Positions 1-6,698 are shown, counted from the stretch's first letter. The stretch: 10,588 nucleotides of DNA from Methanobacteriota archaeon (GCA_003229935.1 QIGD01000029.1:1-10588), one strand, 5' to 3'. Program-made: numbers and translations. Notes: generated from the sequence alone by a model not told the origin.

Positions 1-966
1 GAATTGGCACCCGTATCGAAAATCAGGAGGCTGCCTTTCATCAGGACATGCTTGGCTACATTTAACAGAAACTGCATGTGCTTTTTGTCCTGGGTGTTAC
101 CTTTCTGGATAGTGAGGGCTGTAGGGATATCGTTCATCCCAGTTGATATCCCGAAGGCACCAAGTTCTGCTTTTTCACCTTCAAAATAGGTGGAGGAGAA
201 GTCCATCAACTGGTCTTTGTCCACAAGGCCGTACTTATTCAGGATGGCCTGGTATCGCAGATGTAAAATAGAGCTGGTTTTGGTTTTGCCCACATGCTCT
301 ATTGCACGATATAGGCTCCTTTCTGCAGGTTTCTCCTTTAACCCCCTCAAAACATTCTTCTGGATATGTGTCCAGAATCCGATGCACTGACACCCCGTGA
401 GTCAAACGGTTGTTAAGGAGGACTTTGACCCGGCCCTCAAAATTCTTCGCCTTTTTGGTGACCCCATCAAAAATCCCAGAGATCAAACCGAAATCTTTTT
501 CTGCATTGTCTAGCAAGGCTATCCCGCCTAAGGAGAGGGTAGTACTTTTCATCGGGGATAGTTGGCATAACGAAAATATATCCTTTATCTTTAGGCATCA
601 AGTGGCGAAGTCAAGTTGAAAATAGCCTTTCACAAGCAGGTCTGAGCCTTGCCAGTGCATTCAGAACATCTTCTGTGAATTTTCCGAACACACATTTTCT
701 ATACCGATGATTGGTCTCTACCTTAATCAAATCATCCGCTTTAACCTTCTTGCTATCCAGCACCGGGATATTACAATGCAATAAAGCACATTCTCAAAAG
801 AGAAAAATGCTTTGTCTCCCATTGTGCTGCTTTGAAGTCTACCAAAAAGCCTCCTGACCAAAGATTTATCTTCTTTGATATCCAATTCCTTATCTGAGAC
901 AAGTGAATGAAAGTCACATATCTCACTGTGGAAAAGCAATTTTCCATTGTATTTGAGAAAAAACAT
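1..966 (-). pseudogene. Decayed IS4/IS1634-like DDE transposase, cut by window edge
   Basis: Read on the minus strand, the segment from about 550 down to 1 encodes a DDE transposase core. It includes NNRLTHGVSVHRILDTYPEE, then DFSSTYFEG with the first catalytic Asp, then a G.STG.ND.P block, and LLIFDTGAN with the probable second Asp at the left edge. The third acidic residue would lie outside the window. The upstream part starts at ATG 966 with an SD (GAGGTGG) 7 nt away and plausibly encodes the N-terminal half, in the pieces SLVRRLFGRLQSS, IPVLDSKKVKADDLIKVE and MPKDKGYIFVMPTIPDEK. I count four lesions: a frame change near 770-785, an in-frame TGA at 611-613, a frame change near 540-552, and another near 345-362. 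Such damage rules out a working protein. The core assignment is firm. The family (IS1634-type rather than another IS4-superfamily group) and the linkage of the N-terminal half are inferred. No inverted terminal repeat could be fixed, because one end is missing. Confidence 0.75.
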
Positions 967-1130
967 AATCTGGCCACCTCTATTGTAGTTTTTACTTTAA
1001 TATTGGTGGTTACTAATATAGACTTTGCTATTTTATATTCCAAACCGGTATTAAAGTCTTATTAATGGATCATCATCCTAAAAAAAGTGTGGAATGGTTA
1101 CTTTTAGAATATAAAATAATATAAATGGAG

Positions 1131-1449
1131 TTATTGGAATTCTAATTCTAAATCGGGCGAATGCCGAAGGCTCTTAATTATAATGTTTTTGAAATCTCCC
1201 TTATGTTTAATTATCTTACTGACAGTTGTCTTATCACCCAGATATAAAACCCATCTGGCAATCCACTCCGCCTCTTTAGTTGTGAAGTTATTGATATTAT
1301 CTCTAAGCTCTCTGAAGTTTTTTATCACCTGCCCCCATCCTTATAGTAGGGATTTTTGCCATCAGCTTCAAAAAGCTTCTTTGATATTTCATGTAAAGCT
1401 ATTCTTTTTCCACTACCTTTGACCTGCCTCTCTTCCTTTTAACAGGCAA
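1131..1449 (-). pseudogene. Small ~106-aa protein gene with two homopolymer frameshifts
   Basis: A TTG start at 1447-1449 has a strong SD (GGAGGTG, 1455-1461) and begins MPVKRKRGRSKVVEK. The open frame is then lost at a five-base A run (T run 1405-1409 on plus) and resumes as RIALHEISKKLFEADGKNPY. It is lost again at a five-base G run (C run 1332-1336 on plus) and resumes as VIKNFRELRDNINNF, ending at TAA 1131-1133. Adding one base to each run restores a single ~106-aa frame. The product has a basic Lys/Arg-rich N-terminus and a helical C-terminal part with EAEWIARWVLYLGDK. I do not recognise it with confidence; the W...LGD module faintly recalls DUF5752-like archaeal proteins. It follows the glycosyltransferase gene by 35 nt on the same strand, so it was probably its operon partner. 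It is either a recent pseudogene or an intact gene with two sequence errors. A run of seven T (minus strand, 1080-1086) downstream could be an oligo-T terminator. Confidence 0.6.
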
Positions 1450-1484
1450 AATTTCACCTCCAATTTCTTGAGTTAGTTTTCTTT

Positions 1485-2651
1485 TTATTGCTTATAACCT
1501 TTGAGATATCTGGATACTATAGTGTTCCAGTTGAAGAATTTTCTGGCTGCCTTCTGTCCCTGTTCACCCAAACTCTTTACGCCCTGTGGGTCGTTTATTA
1601 TGTAATTTATTCCCCAGGCAATCGACTCGGGGGTTTGGAATACCTTGATACCATTTACAAAGTTGTTGATATTTTCTCCCAGTCCACCCACATCTGTGGC
1701 TACCACAGCCTTTCCGGCAGACCAAGCTTCAAGAAGCACAAGGCCAAATGGCTCATTTCTGCTGGGAATGCATACGATATCACTGGCATTTAGAAGCTCA
1801 AGATATTCCTCATCAGGAATATATCCTAAAAACTGAACTGCATGGGAGACACCATTTTTTCTGGTAAGGTATTCAAGATGACCTCTCATACCGCCACCCC
1901 CTGCAATAACAAATCTTGCATCCCAGCGATATCTGAGCACGTGTGATATGGCATTCACCAGAAGGTCTGGCCCCTTCTGAGTTACCAGCCGTCCTATAAA
2001 AAAGATTAGAGGTGCAAGAGGATGAATTCCATACTTTTGCTTGACTCTTCCAGGGTCAACCTCCCTTTTGAACCTCTCTGCTTTTATTCCGTTGGGAATA
2101 ACATCCACTTTCCAGTCAGGAATATTATATAACCAGCCCAGTTCATCCTTCATTGTATGGGAAACAGTAGTGATTCTATCAGCAGCATATCCACCATACC
2201 ACTCTCTGCCGGAAATCTCCCCGAACTCATACCAATCCCCAAAGGCATTCCCGTTCCTTCCCCATTCAGTAGAGTGGTAGGTTAGAGTAAAGGGATATCC
2301 ATTTTGAAGTTTCAGGTGGTTCAGGGTATTTATCACATGCCAGTCATGGCCATGTAGCACATCAAATTTTCCTTCCTTCTCAACTTCGTAGAACCTATTT
2401 ATCATGGAATCTGCCATCTTATCGCAGAATTCCAGAATATTGCCAGTAGGGTCAAAGGCACATCTTTGATATACAACACCCTCAATCTCTTCTCTGAATG
2501 GCTGGTTGTCTCCTATCCTTGTAAACACATGTACCTCGTGTCCTTTATCCGCCAGAGCTTCAGACAGATGTGTTACTGCAGGTGCCATCCCACCAACTCT
2601 GATGGAGTAGAGGGACTCCCAAGAAAACATAGCGATTTTGAGTGTCTCCAT
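1485..2651 (-). CDS. Family 4 glycosyltransferase (GT-B fold, starch-synthase-like N-terminus)
   Basis: This 388-aa protein has the two Rossmann-like domains of a GT-B retaining glycosyltransferase. The N-terminal domain carries the acceptor/donor loop RVGGMAPAVTHLSEAL near residues 18-33, as in archaeal and bacterial starch/glycogen-synthase-like enzymes, plus HGHDWHV near 100-106. The C-terminal nucleotide-sugar domain has GRLVTQKGPDLL near 220-231. It also has the EX7E signature (EPFGLVLLE, Glu about 300 and 308), followed by GKAVVATDVGGLGE. Length and motif order are normal and nothing is missing. It likely transfers a glucosyl or mannosyl residue from an NDP-sugar in the cytoplasm; the substrate cannot be read from sequence. 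The start was set at ATG 2651; an in-frame GTG at 2660 would add three residues, and neither has a decisive SD. It lies downstream of the radical SAM gene and upstream of the small broken gene at 1449, all on the minus strand. The pyrophosphorylase at 6699-7982 could supply its donor, but that is inference. Confidence 0.9.
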   Translation of the reverse strand: METLKIAMFSWESLYSIRVGGMAPAVTHLSEALADKGHEVHVFTRIGDNQPFREEIEGVVYQRCAFDPTGNILEFCDKMADSMINRFYEVEKEGKFDVLHGHDWHVINTLNHLKLQNGYPFTLTYHSTEWGRNGNAFGDWYEFGEISGREWYGGYAADRITTVSHTMKDELGWLYNIPDWKVDVIPNGIKAERFKREVDPGRVKQKYGIHPLAPLIFFIGRLVTQKGPDLLVNAISHVLRYRWDARFVIAGGGGMRGHLEYLTRKNGVSHAVQFLGYIPDEEYLELLNASDIVCIPSRNEPFGLVLLEAWSAGKAVVATDVGGLGENINNFVNGIKVFQTPESIAWGINYIINDPQGVKSLGEQGQKAARKFFNWNTIVSRYLKGYKQ

Positions 2652-2681
2652 AAATACCACAGTTACCTATTCATTGTCTAT

Positions 2682-2740
2682 CCTGACATATTCCCACGAC
2701 TAAAGTCGTTGGTTTTCTCCTATGCCTGTCATAATTTTCA
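2682..2740 (+). repeat. Hairpin repeat copy 1 (IS200/IS605-end-like)
   Basis: The sequence holds a perfect palindrome, ACGACT-AA-AGTCGT (2696-2709), with partly pairing CC/GG flanks. A short outer inverted pair TGACA/TGTCA surrounds it (about 2684-2688 and 2727-2731). A near-identical unit occurs at 10521-10580 in the same orientation. Hairpins of this form are typical of the subterminal ends of IS200/IS605 (TnpA/TnpB) elements and of derived tnpB-less palindromic elements; no tnpA or tnpB is visible here. It fills the gap between the radical SAM stop codon, which it just overlaps, and the glycosyltransferase start. It could therefore affect termination or processing of that transcript. Confidence 0.7.
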
Positions 2741-4102
2741 GAAAAGGAATTTTCTTGCCCTTATGAATCTCCATATCTGTCCGAGTTCACTTATATCACC
2801 TGTTTTAATGATATACTTGATTTCATTTAGTATCCTTCCTGGCCTAAGGTAAAACTGAGTGTATGCCTTTACAAGTAGGTCTTCAAGTTCCTCCGGTTTT
2901 AAATACTCTGTATTCATCACTCCATGTGTACCGTCCAGAAATTCCAGGTTTTTCCTTATTATTCTGTTATGCACCTTATCCCAGAGTTCTGTTCCCGGCA
3001 AAGGCGTAAGAATGGAGAATTGGGCAACGTCAGGGTTAAGAGCTTTCGCAAATTTTATTGTATTCTCTATCATATTTCTGGTTTCTTTAAACTCTCCAAT
3101 GATGAAGCTTCCTATAATACCCATTCCGTTGTCCTTCAAAATCTCAAAGGCCTTCTTTATCATCTCCACATTTGTTCTCTTGTTATAGCTTTCCAGCACC
3201 TCCTCATTGGCGCTTTCAATGCCCATATAAACTGCTGTACAGCCTGCCTCTGCCATATCCTCTACCATCCAGGGGTTTTTTATAATTGTATCAACTCTAG
3301 ACATGCAGCCCCATTTTATATCTACACCCCGCTCTTTTATCTCGTTGCATATTCCCTCAACGCGTTTCGGGTCAAGGGAAAAATTGTCATCCACAAATGA
3401 GAGTGCCTTATATCCATACTTGAACCTGATTTCTTCTATTTCTTCCGCCACATTACCTGGGCTTCTTGCCCTCCACTGCAGTCCATTCAATCTAGAAGCT
3501 GAGCAGAAGCTACAGCCAAAGGGACATCCCCTGCTGGAGACAGCTGAGGCCACAACTTCACCATCCATCTTCATATATCCTTTTGCTTTAAGATTGAAAA
3601 GGTGCCTTGCAGGGAATGGCAGGGTATCAAGGTCTTTGATGAAGAATCTGCCCTGATTGCGTTTAACCTCTCCATTAGTACTGTAAGTAAGCCCCTTTAT
3701 TTCGCTGAAATTCTGACCGTTTTCCAGGACATCTATAAGCTCAGAGAAAGTATATTCACCCTCTCCTCTAACTGCAAAGTCAAAAACATCAAAGGCATTA
3801 TCATCTAAAAAAGATGCATGGGGTCCGCCTATAATCAGAGGTATGTCCGGTTCGTTATCTCTGATTCTTTTGGCGACCTTCAGGGCTTCCGGATATGTGG
3901 GTGTGAGGCTTGTTATTCCCACTGCATCGTAGCTGGAAAGCCCATTATCATTCCACTGTTCCACAGATAGGTCAAGGATTTTGACATTGTGACCCTCTTT
4001 CTCCAGCAAAGCGGCTATGTAACCGAGACCTATCGGTGGCAGGTTAAGGTTGAACTCTTTGAATCCCTTGAGAAAAGGTGGATTAATTAGAAGCACTTTC
4101 AT
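2738..4102 (-). CDS. B12-binding-type radical SAM enzyme
   Basis: This 454-aa protein joins an N-terminal cobalamin-binding-like Rossmann domain (about 1-125) to a radical SAM barrel (about 185-400). The N-terminal domain shows LLINPPF, LPPIGLGYIAALLE, AVGITSLTPTYPEAL and LIIGGPHAS. The barrel has RGCPFGCSFC, so Cys193, Cys197 and Cys200 form the CX3CX2C site for the 4Fe-4S cluster, and later GIESANEEVLESYNKRT and ILTPLPGT. The DxHxxG cobalamin lower-ligand motif is absent, as in many members of this large class, so cobalamin may bind base-off without a His ligand or not at all. The family includes methyltransferases, BchE-type cyclases and archaeal lipid-modifying enzymes, and the substrate is not readable. 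The ATG at 4102 has a strong SD (GGAGGAGG, 4110-4117) and overlaps the stop of a 28-codon ORF in an ATGA junction. Three mini-ORFs precede it, so a small-peptide substrate is one possibility. The stop lies within the repeat at 2682-2740. Confidence 0.92.
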   Translation of the reverse strand: MKVLLINPPFLKGFKEFNLNLPPIGLGYIAALLEKEGHNVKILDLSVEQWNDNGLSSYDAVGITSLTPTYPEALKVAKRIRDNEPDIPLIIGGPHASFLDDNAFDVFDFAVRGEGEYTFSELIDVLENGQNFSEIKGLTYSTNGEVKRNQGRFFIKDLDTLPFPARHLFNLKAKGYMKMDGEVVASAVSSRGCPFGCSFCSASRLNGLQWRARSPGNVAEEIEEIRFKYGYKALSFVDDNFSLDPKRVEGICNEIKERGVDIKWGCMSRVDTIIKNPWMVEDMAEAGCTAVYMGIESANEEVLESYNKRTNVEMIKKAFEILKDNGMGIIGSFIIGEFKETRNMIENTIKFAKALNPDVAQFSILTPLPGTELWDKVHNRIIRKNLEFLDGTHGVMNTEYLKPEELEDLLVKAYTQFYLRPGRILNEIKYIIKTGDISELGQIWRFIRARKFLF

Positions 4103-4185
4103 GCCAGAACCTCCTCCTGTACCATGATACAGGCTGAAAAATACCTTTCTATAACTATATTAAATAGTATAGCAGTTTCATACAT
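4099..4185 (-). CDS. Mini-ORF c, 28 aa, overlapping the radical SAM start
   Basis: The ATG at 4183-4185 is preceded by a near-ideal SD (AAAGGAGGG, 4192-4200) at 6-nt spacing. The ORF ends in TGA at 4099-4101, which overlaps the radical SAM ATG in the four-base arrangement ATGA typical of translational coupling. The peptide starts MYETAILFNIVIERYF and ends MVQEEVLA; it has a hydrophobic centre and one Cys. It resembles no protein I know. It could be a real small protein, a leader ORF controlling the downstream gene, or a product of chance in a purine-rich strand. A competing reading is that a TATA-like element at 4156-4164 inside this ORF drives the radical SAM gene alone. Confidence 0.45.
   Translation of the reverse strand: MYETAILFNIVIERYFSACIMVQEEVLA
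4116..4133. promoter_or_regulatory. Inverted repeat next to the radical SAM ribosome binding site
   Basis: CCTGTA (4116-4121) and TACAGG (4128-4133) form a perfect 6-bp inverted repeat with a 6-nt loop. On the minus-strand mRNA this hairpin would end inside the purine-rich SD at 4110-4117 and lies within mini-ORF c. It could hide the SD until ribosomes translating the mini-ORF open it, or act as an operator. A 6-bp arm is short enough to arise by chance. Confidence 0.3.
4156..4164 (-). promoter_or_regulatory. Possible TATA box for the radical SAM gene
   Basis: On the minus strand TTTAATATA resembles an archaeal TATA box and would place a start point near 4135, giving a ~30-nt leader that contains the radical SAM SD. 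It lies inside mini-ORF c, so it competes with the idea that the mini-ORFs and the enzyme share one transcript. Confidence 0.35.
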
Positions 4186-4199
4186 ACTTTTCCCTCCTT

Positions 4200-4292
4200 T
4201 CAAGACTGCCACGAATATGCTTCTATTTCTCTTTTATCTTTGCTGTGTTTACCCCATAATATTGATTTATCAAGACTACACCCGTAAACCAT
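4200..4292 (-). CDS. Mini-ORF b, 30 aa
   Basis: The ATG at 4290-4292 has an SD (AAGGAG, 4301-4306) 8 nt upstream. Its A is also the last base of the stop codon of mini-ORF a, giving a TGATG junction. The stop TGA (4200-4202) abuts the SD of mini-ORF c. The product starts MVYGCSLDKSILWGKH, is polar and charged in the middle, and ends AYSWQS. No family is recognised. The Cys, Ser, Tyr and Trp content and the position upstream of a radical SAM enzyme would suit a modified-peptide precursor, but no leader/core structure or known recognition motif can be shown. Chance origin remains possible. Confidence 0.4.
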   Translation of the reverse strand: MVYGCSLDKSILWGKHSKDKREIEAYSWQS

Positions 4293-4342
4293 CAGCATAT
4301 CTCCTTTTTTCTCCCTATTTCTTCCTTTACTTTTTCCCCCAT
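4292..4342 (-). CDS. Mini-ORF a, 16 aa
   Basis: The ATG at 4340-4342 has an SD (GGAGG, 4350-4354) at 7-nt spacing and encodes MGEKVKEEIGRKKEIC, a charged peptide with a C-terminal Cys. Its TGA stop overlaps the ATG of mini-ORF b by one base. It is the first of three SD-preceded short ORFs leading into the radical SAM gene. At 16 codons it could easily be fortuitous; the support comes from the repeated SD-ATG spacing and the overlaps, not from the peptide itself. Confidence 0.3.
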   Translation of the reverse strand: MGEKVKEEIGRKKEIC

Positions 4343-4362
4343 ACAAATGCCTCCATATTATA

Positions 4363-4372
4363 CATATATATC
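4363..4372 (-). promoter_or_regulatory. Possible TATA box for the mini-ORF/radical SAM transcript
   Basis: On the minus strand GATATATATG is a good archaeal TATA-like sequence centred about 26 nt upstream of the ATG of mini-ORF a. Transcription from it would cover all three mini-ORFs and the radical SAM gene. The rest of the gap up to the flavoprotein gene (4373-4576) holds AT-rich sequence, an unattached AAGGAGG (4484-4490) with no nearby ATG, and the hairpin at 4518-4537. I see no longer gene there. The 113-codon plus-strand frame at 4124-4465 reads as a by-product of pyrimidine-rich DNA. Confidence 0.35.
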
Positions 4373-4503
4373 ATCTTTGTAACAATCGAAATGTTGAAAA
4401 TAACTATGTATTTATTCTTCCAGCCTATTCAGTGTATGTATATTCACTCAATCTTCAACAAATAATTATGAATTTATTAAAAACCTCCTTAAGTTGTTCA
4501 TTT

Positions 4504-4548
4504 TTATGACAATGAGGCCACCCATTTGAATGGGTGGAGGAATCTCCC
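4504..4548 (-). repeat. Hairpin element resembling an IS200/IS605 end
   Basis: CCACCCATT (4518-4526) and AATGGGTGG (4529-4537) form a perfect 9-bp inverted repeat with almost no loop. On the minus strand it is preceded by GGGAGATTCCT and followed by CCTCATTGTCATAA. This layout resembles the subterminal hairpin of IS200/IS605-type elements, and the trailing TGTCATAA also follows the hairpins at 2696-2709 and 10536-10549. No transposase is nearby, so it is a remnant or a tnpB-less mini-element. It begins about 40 nt downstream of the flavoprotein stop codon and might also act as a transcript 3' structure, though no T-run follows it. Confidence 0.5.
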
Positions 4549-4576
4549 TTTTTCACATCTCTTAAAGGCCCTTGTT

Positions 4577-5692
4577 TTAACTGGGGGTAATCGACCCTTT
4601 TAATTTAGAGGCAATATGTTCCACCACATGTGTGCCATCGTTAACAGCAGTGTATATCAGGTTTAGATGCCTTACTTCATCGGATTTGCCATCCTTTGAA
4701 CGCTTTATATATGAAGGGCTTATTGCACCACCTATAGCATATACAGTTTTTATACTTGTTTGCATATTTTCATCAAGTATTACAAGTTCTGATTTCCTTC
4801 CAGTCTCATGAGTCATAAGTTCCATACCCAACTGCTCAAAAATTTGTGCCGGACCCATAAATCCTATGCAGGCGATGACATTCTTCATAGGGAAACTCAT
4901 GCTCCTGTATATTTTGATTTCATCATCGAGAGAATACTCTTCTATTCTTATAGTGAGCCTTCTTATGCCTGATTCGTCCACCTCACCTATTACAGGCTTG
5001 GCATCTTCGAGAATTTCAATATCCCCGCCAAGCAGTATCTCCTCTCCTAAATCTCTTGCAACTTCTCTTACAACTTCGAATTTCTCCCCTCTGTTAGCCC
5101 AGTATACCTTGGTCTGGTCCTCTTTTTCTCTTTTAAGTTTTGATAGTGTTATTACCACATCTGCTCCTGTGTTTCCCCCGCCTATTACAAGAACATTCTG
5201 ATTTAAATACTTATTAGGGTCATGGAGAGTTCTGGCTATTGGTCTGGCATCACCATATATTTTAAGTTTTCTTGGAATATTGCTGCCTATTGCAAGAATT
5301 AAATTTCTGCACTGGTAGTCTGCCTTATCCGTCTGCACCACAAGGATTTCACCCTCTTTATGAAAACTCTTGAATTCTTCTACCGTTTTAATATTCAATC
5401 CACCGAGGTTTTTCAATGCCTCTTTTACACTTCTATAGAATTCCTCAATTGTAACCTTTTTCTCTGGTGGTTCAAGTAGGGACATTGAATAGCCTTCGCT
5501 GGCTCCTTTAGGTATAGTTGGATATACTTCTTTGCCTGTAGGATATGAACTTATAATTCCAGAGAAGATATCCTCCCCTTTTTCTACTATGAGATAGTTC
5601 AGTCCAGCTTCCTTTGCTTTCACAGCAGCTGCTATTCCTCCGGGACCCGCTCCAACGATTATAATATCATATACTGCCGTTATACCCACCAA
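4577..5692 (-). CDS. Thioredoxin-reductase-like NAD(P)H/FAD oxidoreductase without CxxC
   Basis: This 371-aa flavoprotein has an N-terminal FAD site IIVGAGPGGIAAA (GxGxxG near residues 14-19) and LILAIGS near 131-137. A second dinucleotide site, VLVIGGGNTGADVV (171-176), serves NAD(P)H, and a C-terminal FAD motif VYAIGG lies near 317-322. The layout matches the low-molecular-weight thioredoxin reductase fold. The usual CxxC redox pair after the NAD(P)H domain is missing: the few Cys present are isolated (QCRN, IACIG). It therefore resembles YpdA-type or ferredoxin-NADP reductase-type relatives rather than a true thioredoxin reductase; the electron acceptor is unknown. The start is uncertain: TTG 5692 or GTG 5689 both precede the first beta-strand properly, there is no in-frame ATG, and the SD is weak. 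A clear TATA box lies upstream at 5747-5757. The gene stands alone between HtpX and the radical SAM cassette. Confidence 0.85.
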   Translation of the reverse strand: MVGITAVYDIIIVGAGPGGIAAAVKAKEAGLNYLIVEKGEDIFSGIISSYPTGKEVYPTIPKGASEGYSMSLLEPPEKKVTIEEFYRSVKEALKNLGGLNIKTVEEFKSFHKEGEILVVQTDKADYQCRNLILAIGSNIPRKLKIYGDARPIARTLHDPNKYLNQNVLVIGGGNTGADVVITLSKLKREKEDQTKVYWANRGEKFEVVREVARDLGEEILLGGDIEILEDAKPVIGEVDESGIRRLTIRIEEYSLDDEIKIYRSMSFPMKNVIACIGFMGPAQIFEQLGMELMTHETGRKSELVILDENMQTSIKTVYAIGGAISPSYIKRSKDGKSDEVRHLNLIYTAVNDGTHVVEHIASKLKGSITPS

Positions 5693-5746
5693 CCACGTTT
5701 ATCAATGAAATAAACAATTTTAAACAATTTATATGTCTATTGTACA

Positions 5747-5757
5747 TATATATAAAA
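5747..5757 (-). promoter_or_regulatory. TATA box of the flavoprotein gene
   Basis: The minus strand reads TTTTATATATA, a strong archaeal TATA box, about 55-65 nt upstream of the TTG/GTG start. It predicts a start point near 5722-5726 and a ~30-nt leader. It sits in the short gap after the htpX stop codon, so the flavoprotein probably has its own promoter rather than depending on read-through. Confidence 0.55.
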
Positions 5758-5770
5758 CTTTTCTTCTTTT

Positions 5771-6625
5771 CTAATAGAACATCTTTTTCAATCTTTTAAT
5801 TCTCTCCTCAGTTGGCGGATGTGTTGTGAATAGTTTTGCCATAGACACATTTTTAAACGGATTTATAATAAACATATGAGCCGTTGAGGGATTGGCATTT
5901 TTCATCGGATTTCTTGCCACTCCTGTTTCAAGTTTTTTCAGTGCACTTGCGAGTGCCCATGGTTTTCTCGACATCTTGGCTCCTCCCTCATCCGCGGAAT
6001 ACTCTCTTGTCCTTGATATAGCCATCTGTATAATCATTGCTGCAATCGGTGCCAGAATAGCCATAAGTATTATACCCAGAAAGTCTGACGAACCTCTGTC
6101 TCCATTCCTTCCTCCAAACCCTCCGAATATAGCAATCCATGTTGCCCAGCTAGCTAACATTGTAATCACTCCCGCAATCGTGGCTGCCACTGCGCTTATA
6201 AGAGTATCGCGATTCTTCACATGCGTCAGCTCATGACCGAGTACACCTTCCAGTTCATCCGAATTAAGCAGCTTTAGAATCCCTGTAGTTACAGCCACAG
6301 CCGCATGTTTAGGGTCTCTTCCTGTTGCAAAAGCATTTGGCGTTTCACTCTGCACAATGTATACCTTTGGCATTGGTATTTTTGCAGTTAGAGTAAGATT
6401 CTCAACTATTCTGTGAATTTCTGGCGCTTCCTGAGGAGTTACCTCTTTGGCCCTGTACATCTTAAGTACAATCTTATCGCTGTACCAGTAGCTGCCTAAA
6501 TTCATTACAATAGCTATAATAAAGGCGAAAATCATACCTGTTACTCCGCCGATTATCCTGCCAACTATAACAAGAAGGCCTGTAAGAAATGCAAGTAATA
6601 ACGTAGTCCTAATAATATTTCCCAT
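5771..6625 (-). CDS. htpX: HtpX family membrane zinc metalloprotease
   Basis: This 284-aa M48 peptidase has the zinc-binding HEXXH motif as HELTH at residues 131-135 and the third ligand region TREYSADEGGAK, with Glu208 as the likely ligand. Two hydrophobic segments near the N-terminus (about 8-26 and 28-46) and two after the active site (about 142-168 and 183-205) give the usual HtpX topology, with the catalytic site facing the cytoplasm. SETPNAFATGRDPKHAAVAV before the motif is also diagnostic. HtpX degrades misfolded membrane proteins and acts alongside FtsH-like or Lon systems. Length is typical and no residue is missing. ATG 6625 was chosen because GGTGA sits 6 nt upstream. The gene follows the pyrophosphorylase by 73 nt on the same strand and could be cotranscribed with it, though no functional link is evident. 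Confidence 0.95.
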   Translation of the reverse strand: MGNIIRTTLLLAFLTGLLVIVGRIIGGVTGMIFAFIIAIVMNLGSYWYSDKIVLKMYRAKEVTPQEAPEIHRIVENLTLTAKIPMPKVYIVQSETPNAFATGRDPKHAAVAVTTGILKLLNSDELEGVLGHELTHVKNRDTLISAVAATIAGVITMLASWATWIAIFGGFGGRNGDRGSSDFLGIILMAILAPIAAMIIQMAISRTREYSADEGGAKMSRKPWALASALKKLETGVARNPMKNANPSTAHMFIINPFKNVSMAKLFTTHPPTEERIKRLKKMFY

Positions 6626-6698
6626 CGTTTCACCTTTTTCTTACTTTCAGTAAATTTAACATTGTAAACCTTAGCAAAAATCACAGACCGGTAATATC

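Noticed and set aside
235..552. A separate intact 105-aa gene on the minus strand
   Set aside because: Its first two thirds are the middle of the transposase; after about 350 it runs in the wrong frame while the transposase continues in the neighbouring frame.
1003..1010. CCACC/GGTGG pair that might hide the transposase SD
   Set aside because: Only five base pairs separated by about 28 nt, with no extension on either side; easily chance.
771..1043. 90-codon minus-strand frame overlapping the transposase N-terminal region
   Set aside because: It starts at TTG with no clear SD, and its sequence is an out-of-phase reading of the segment that makes better sense from ATG 966.
2682..2740. CRISPR repeat or array
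   Set aside because: The palindromic units at 2682 and 10521 are single copies far apart with no regularly spaced repeats between them, and no cas-like gene is present.
4124..4465. A 113-codon plus-strand open frame rich in Leu, Ile, Phe and Tyr
   Set aside because: It arises from pyrimidine-rich AT-rich DNA with no SD, lies opposite the radical SAM upstream region, and the minus strand here has better gene signals (SD-ATG units).
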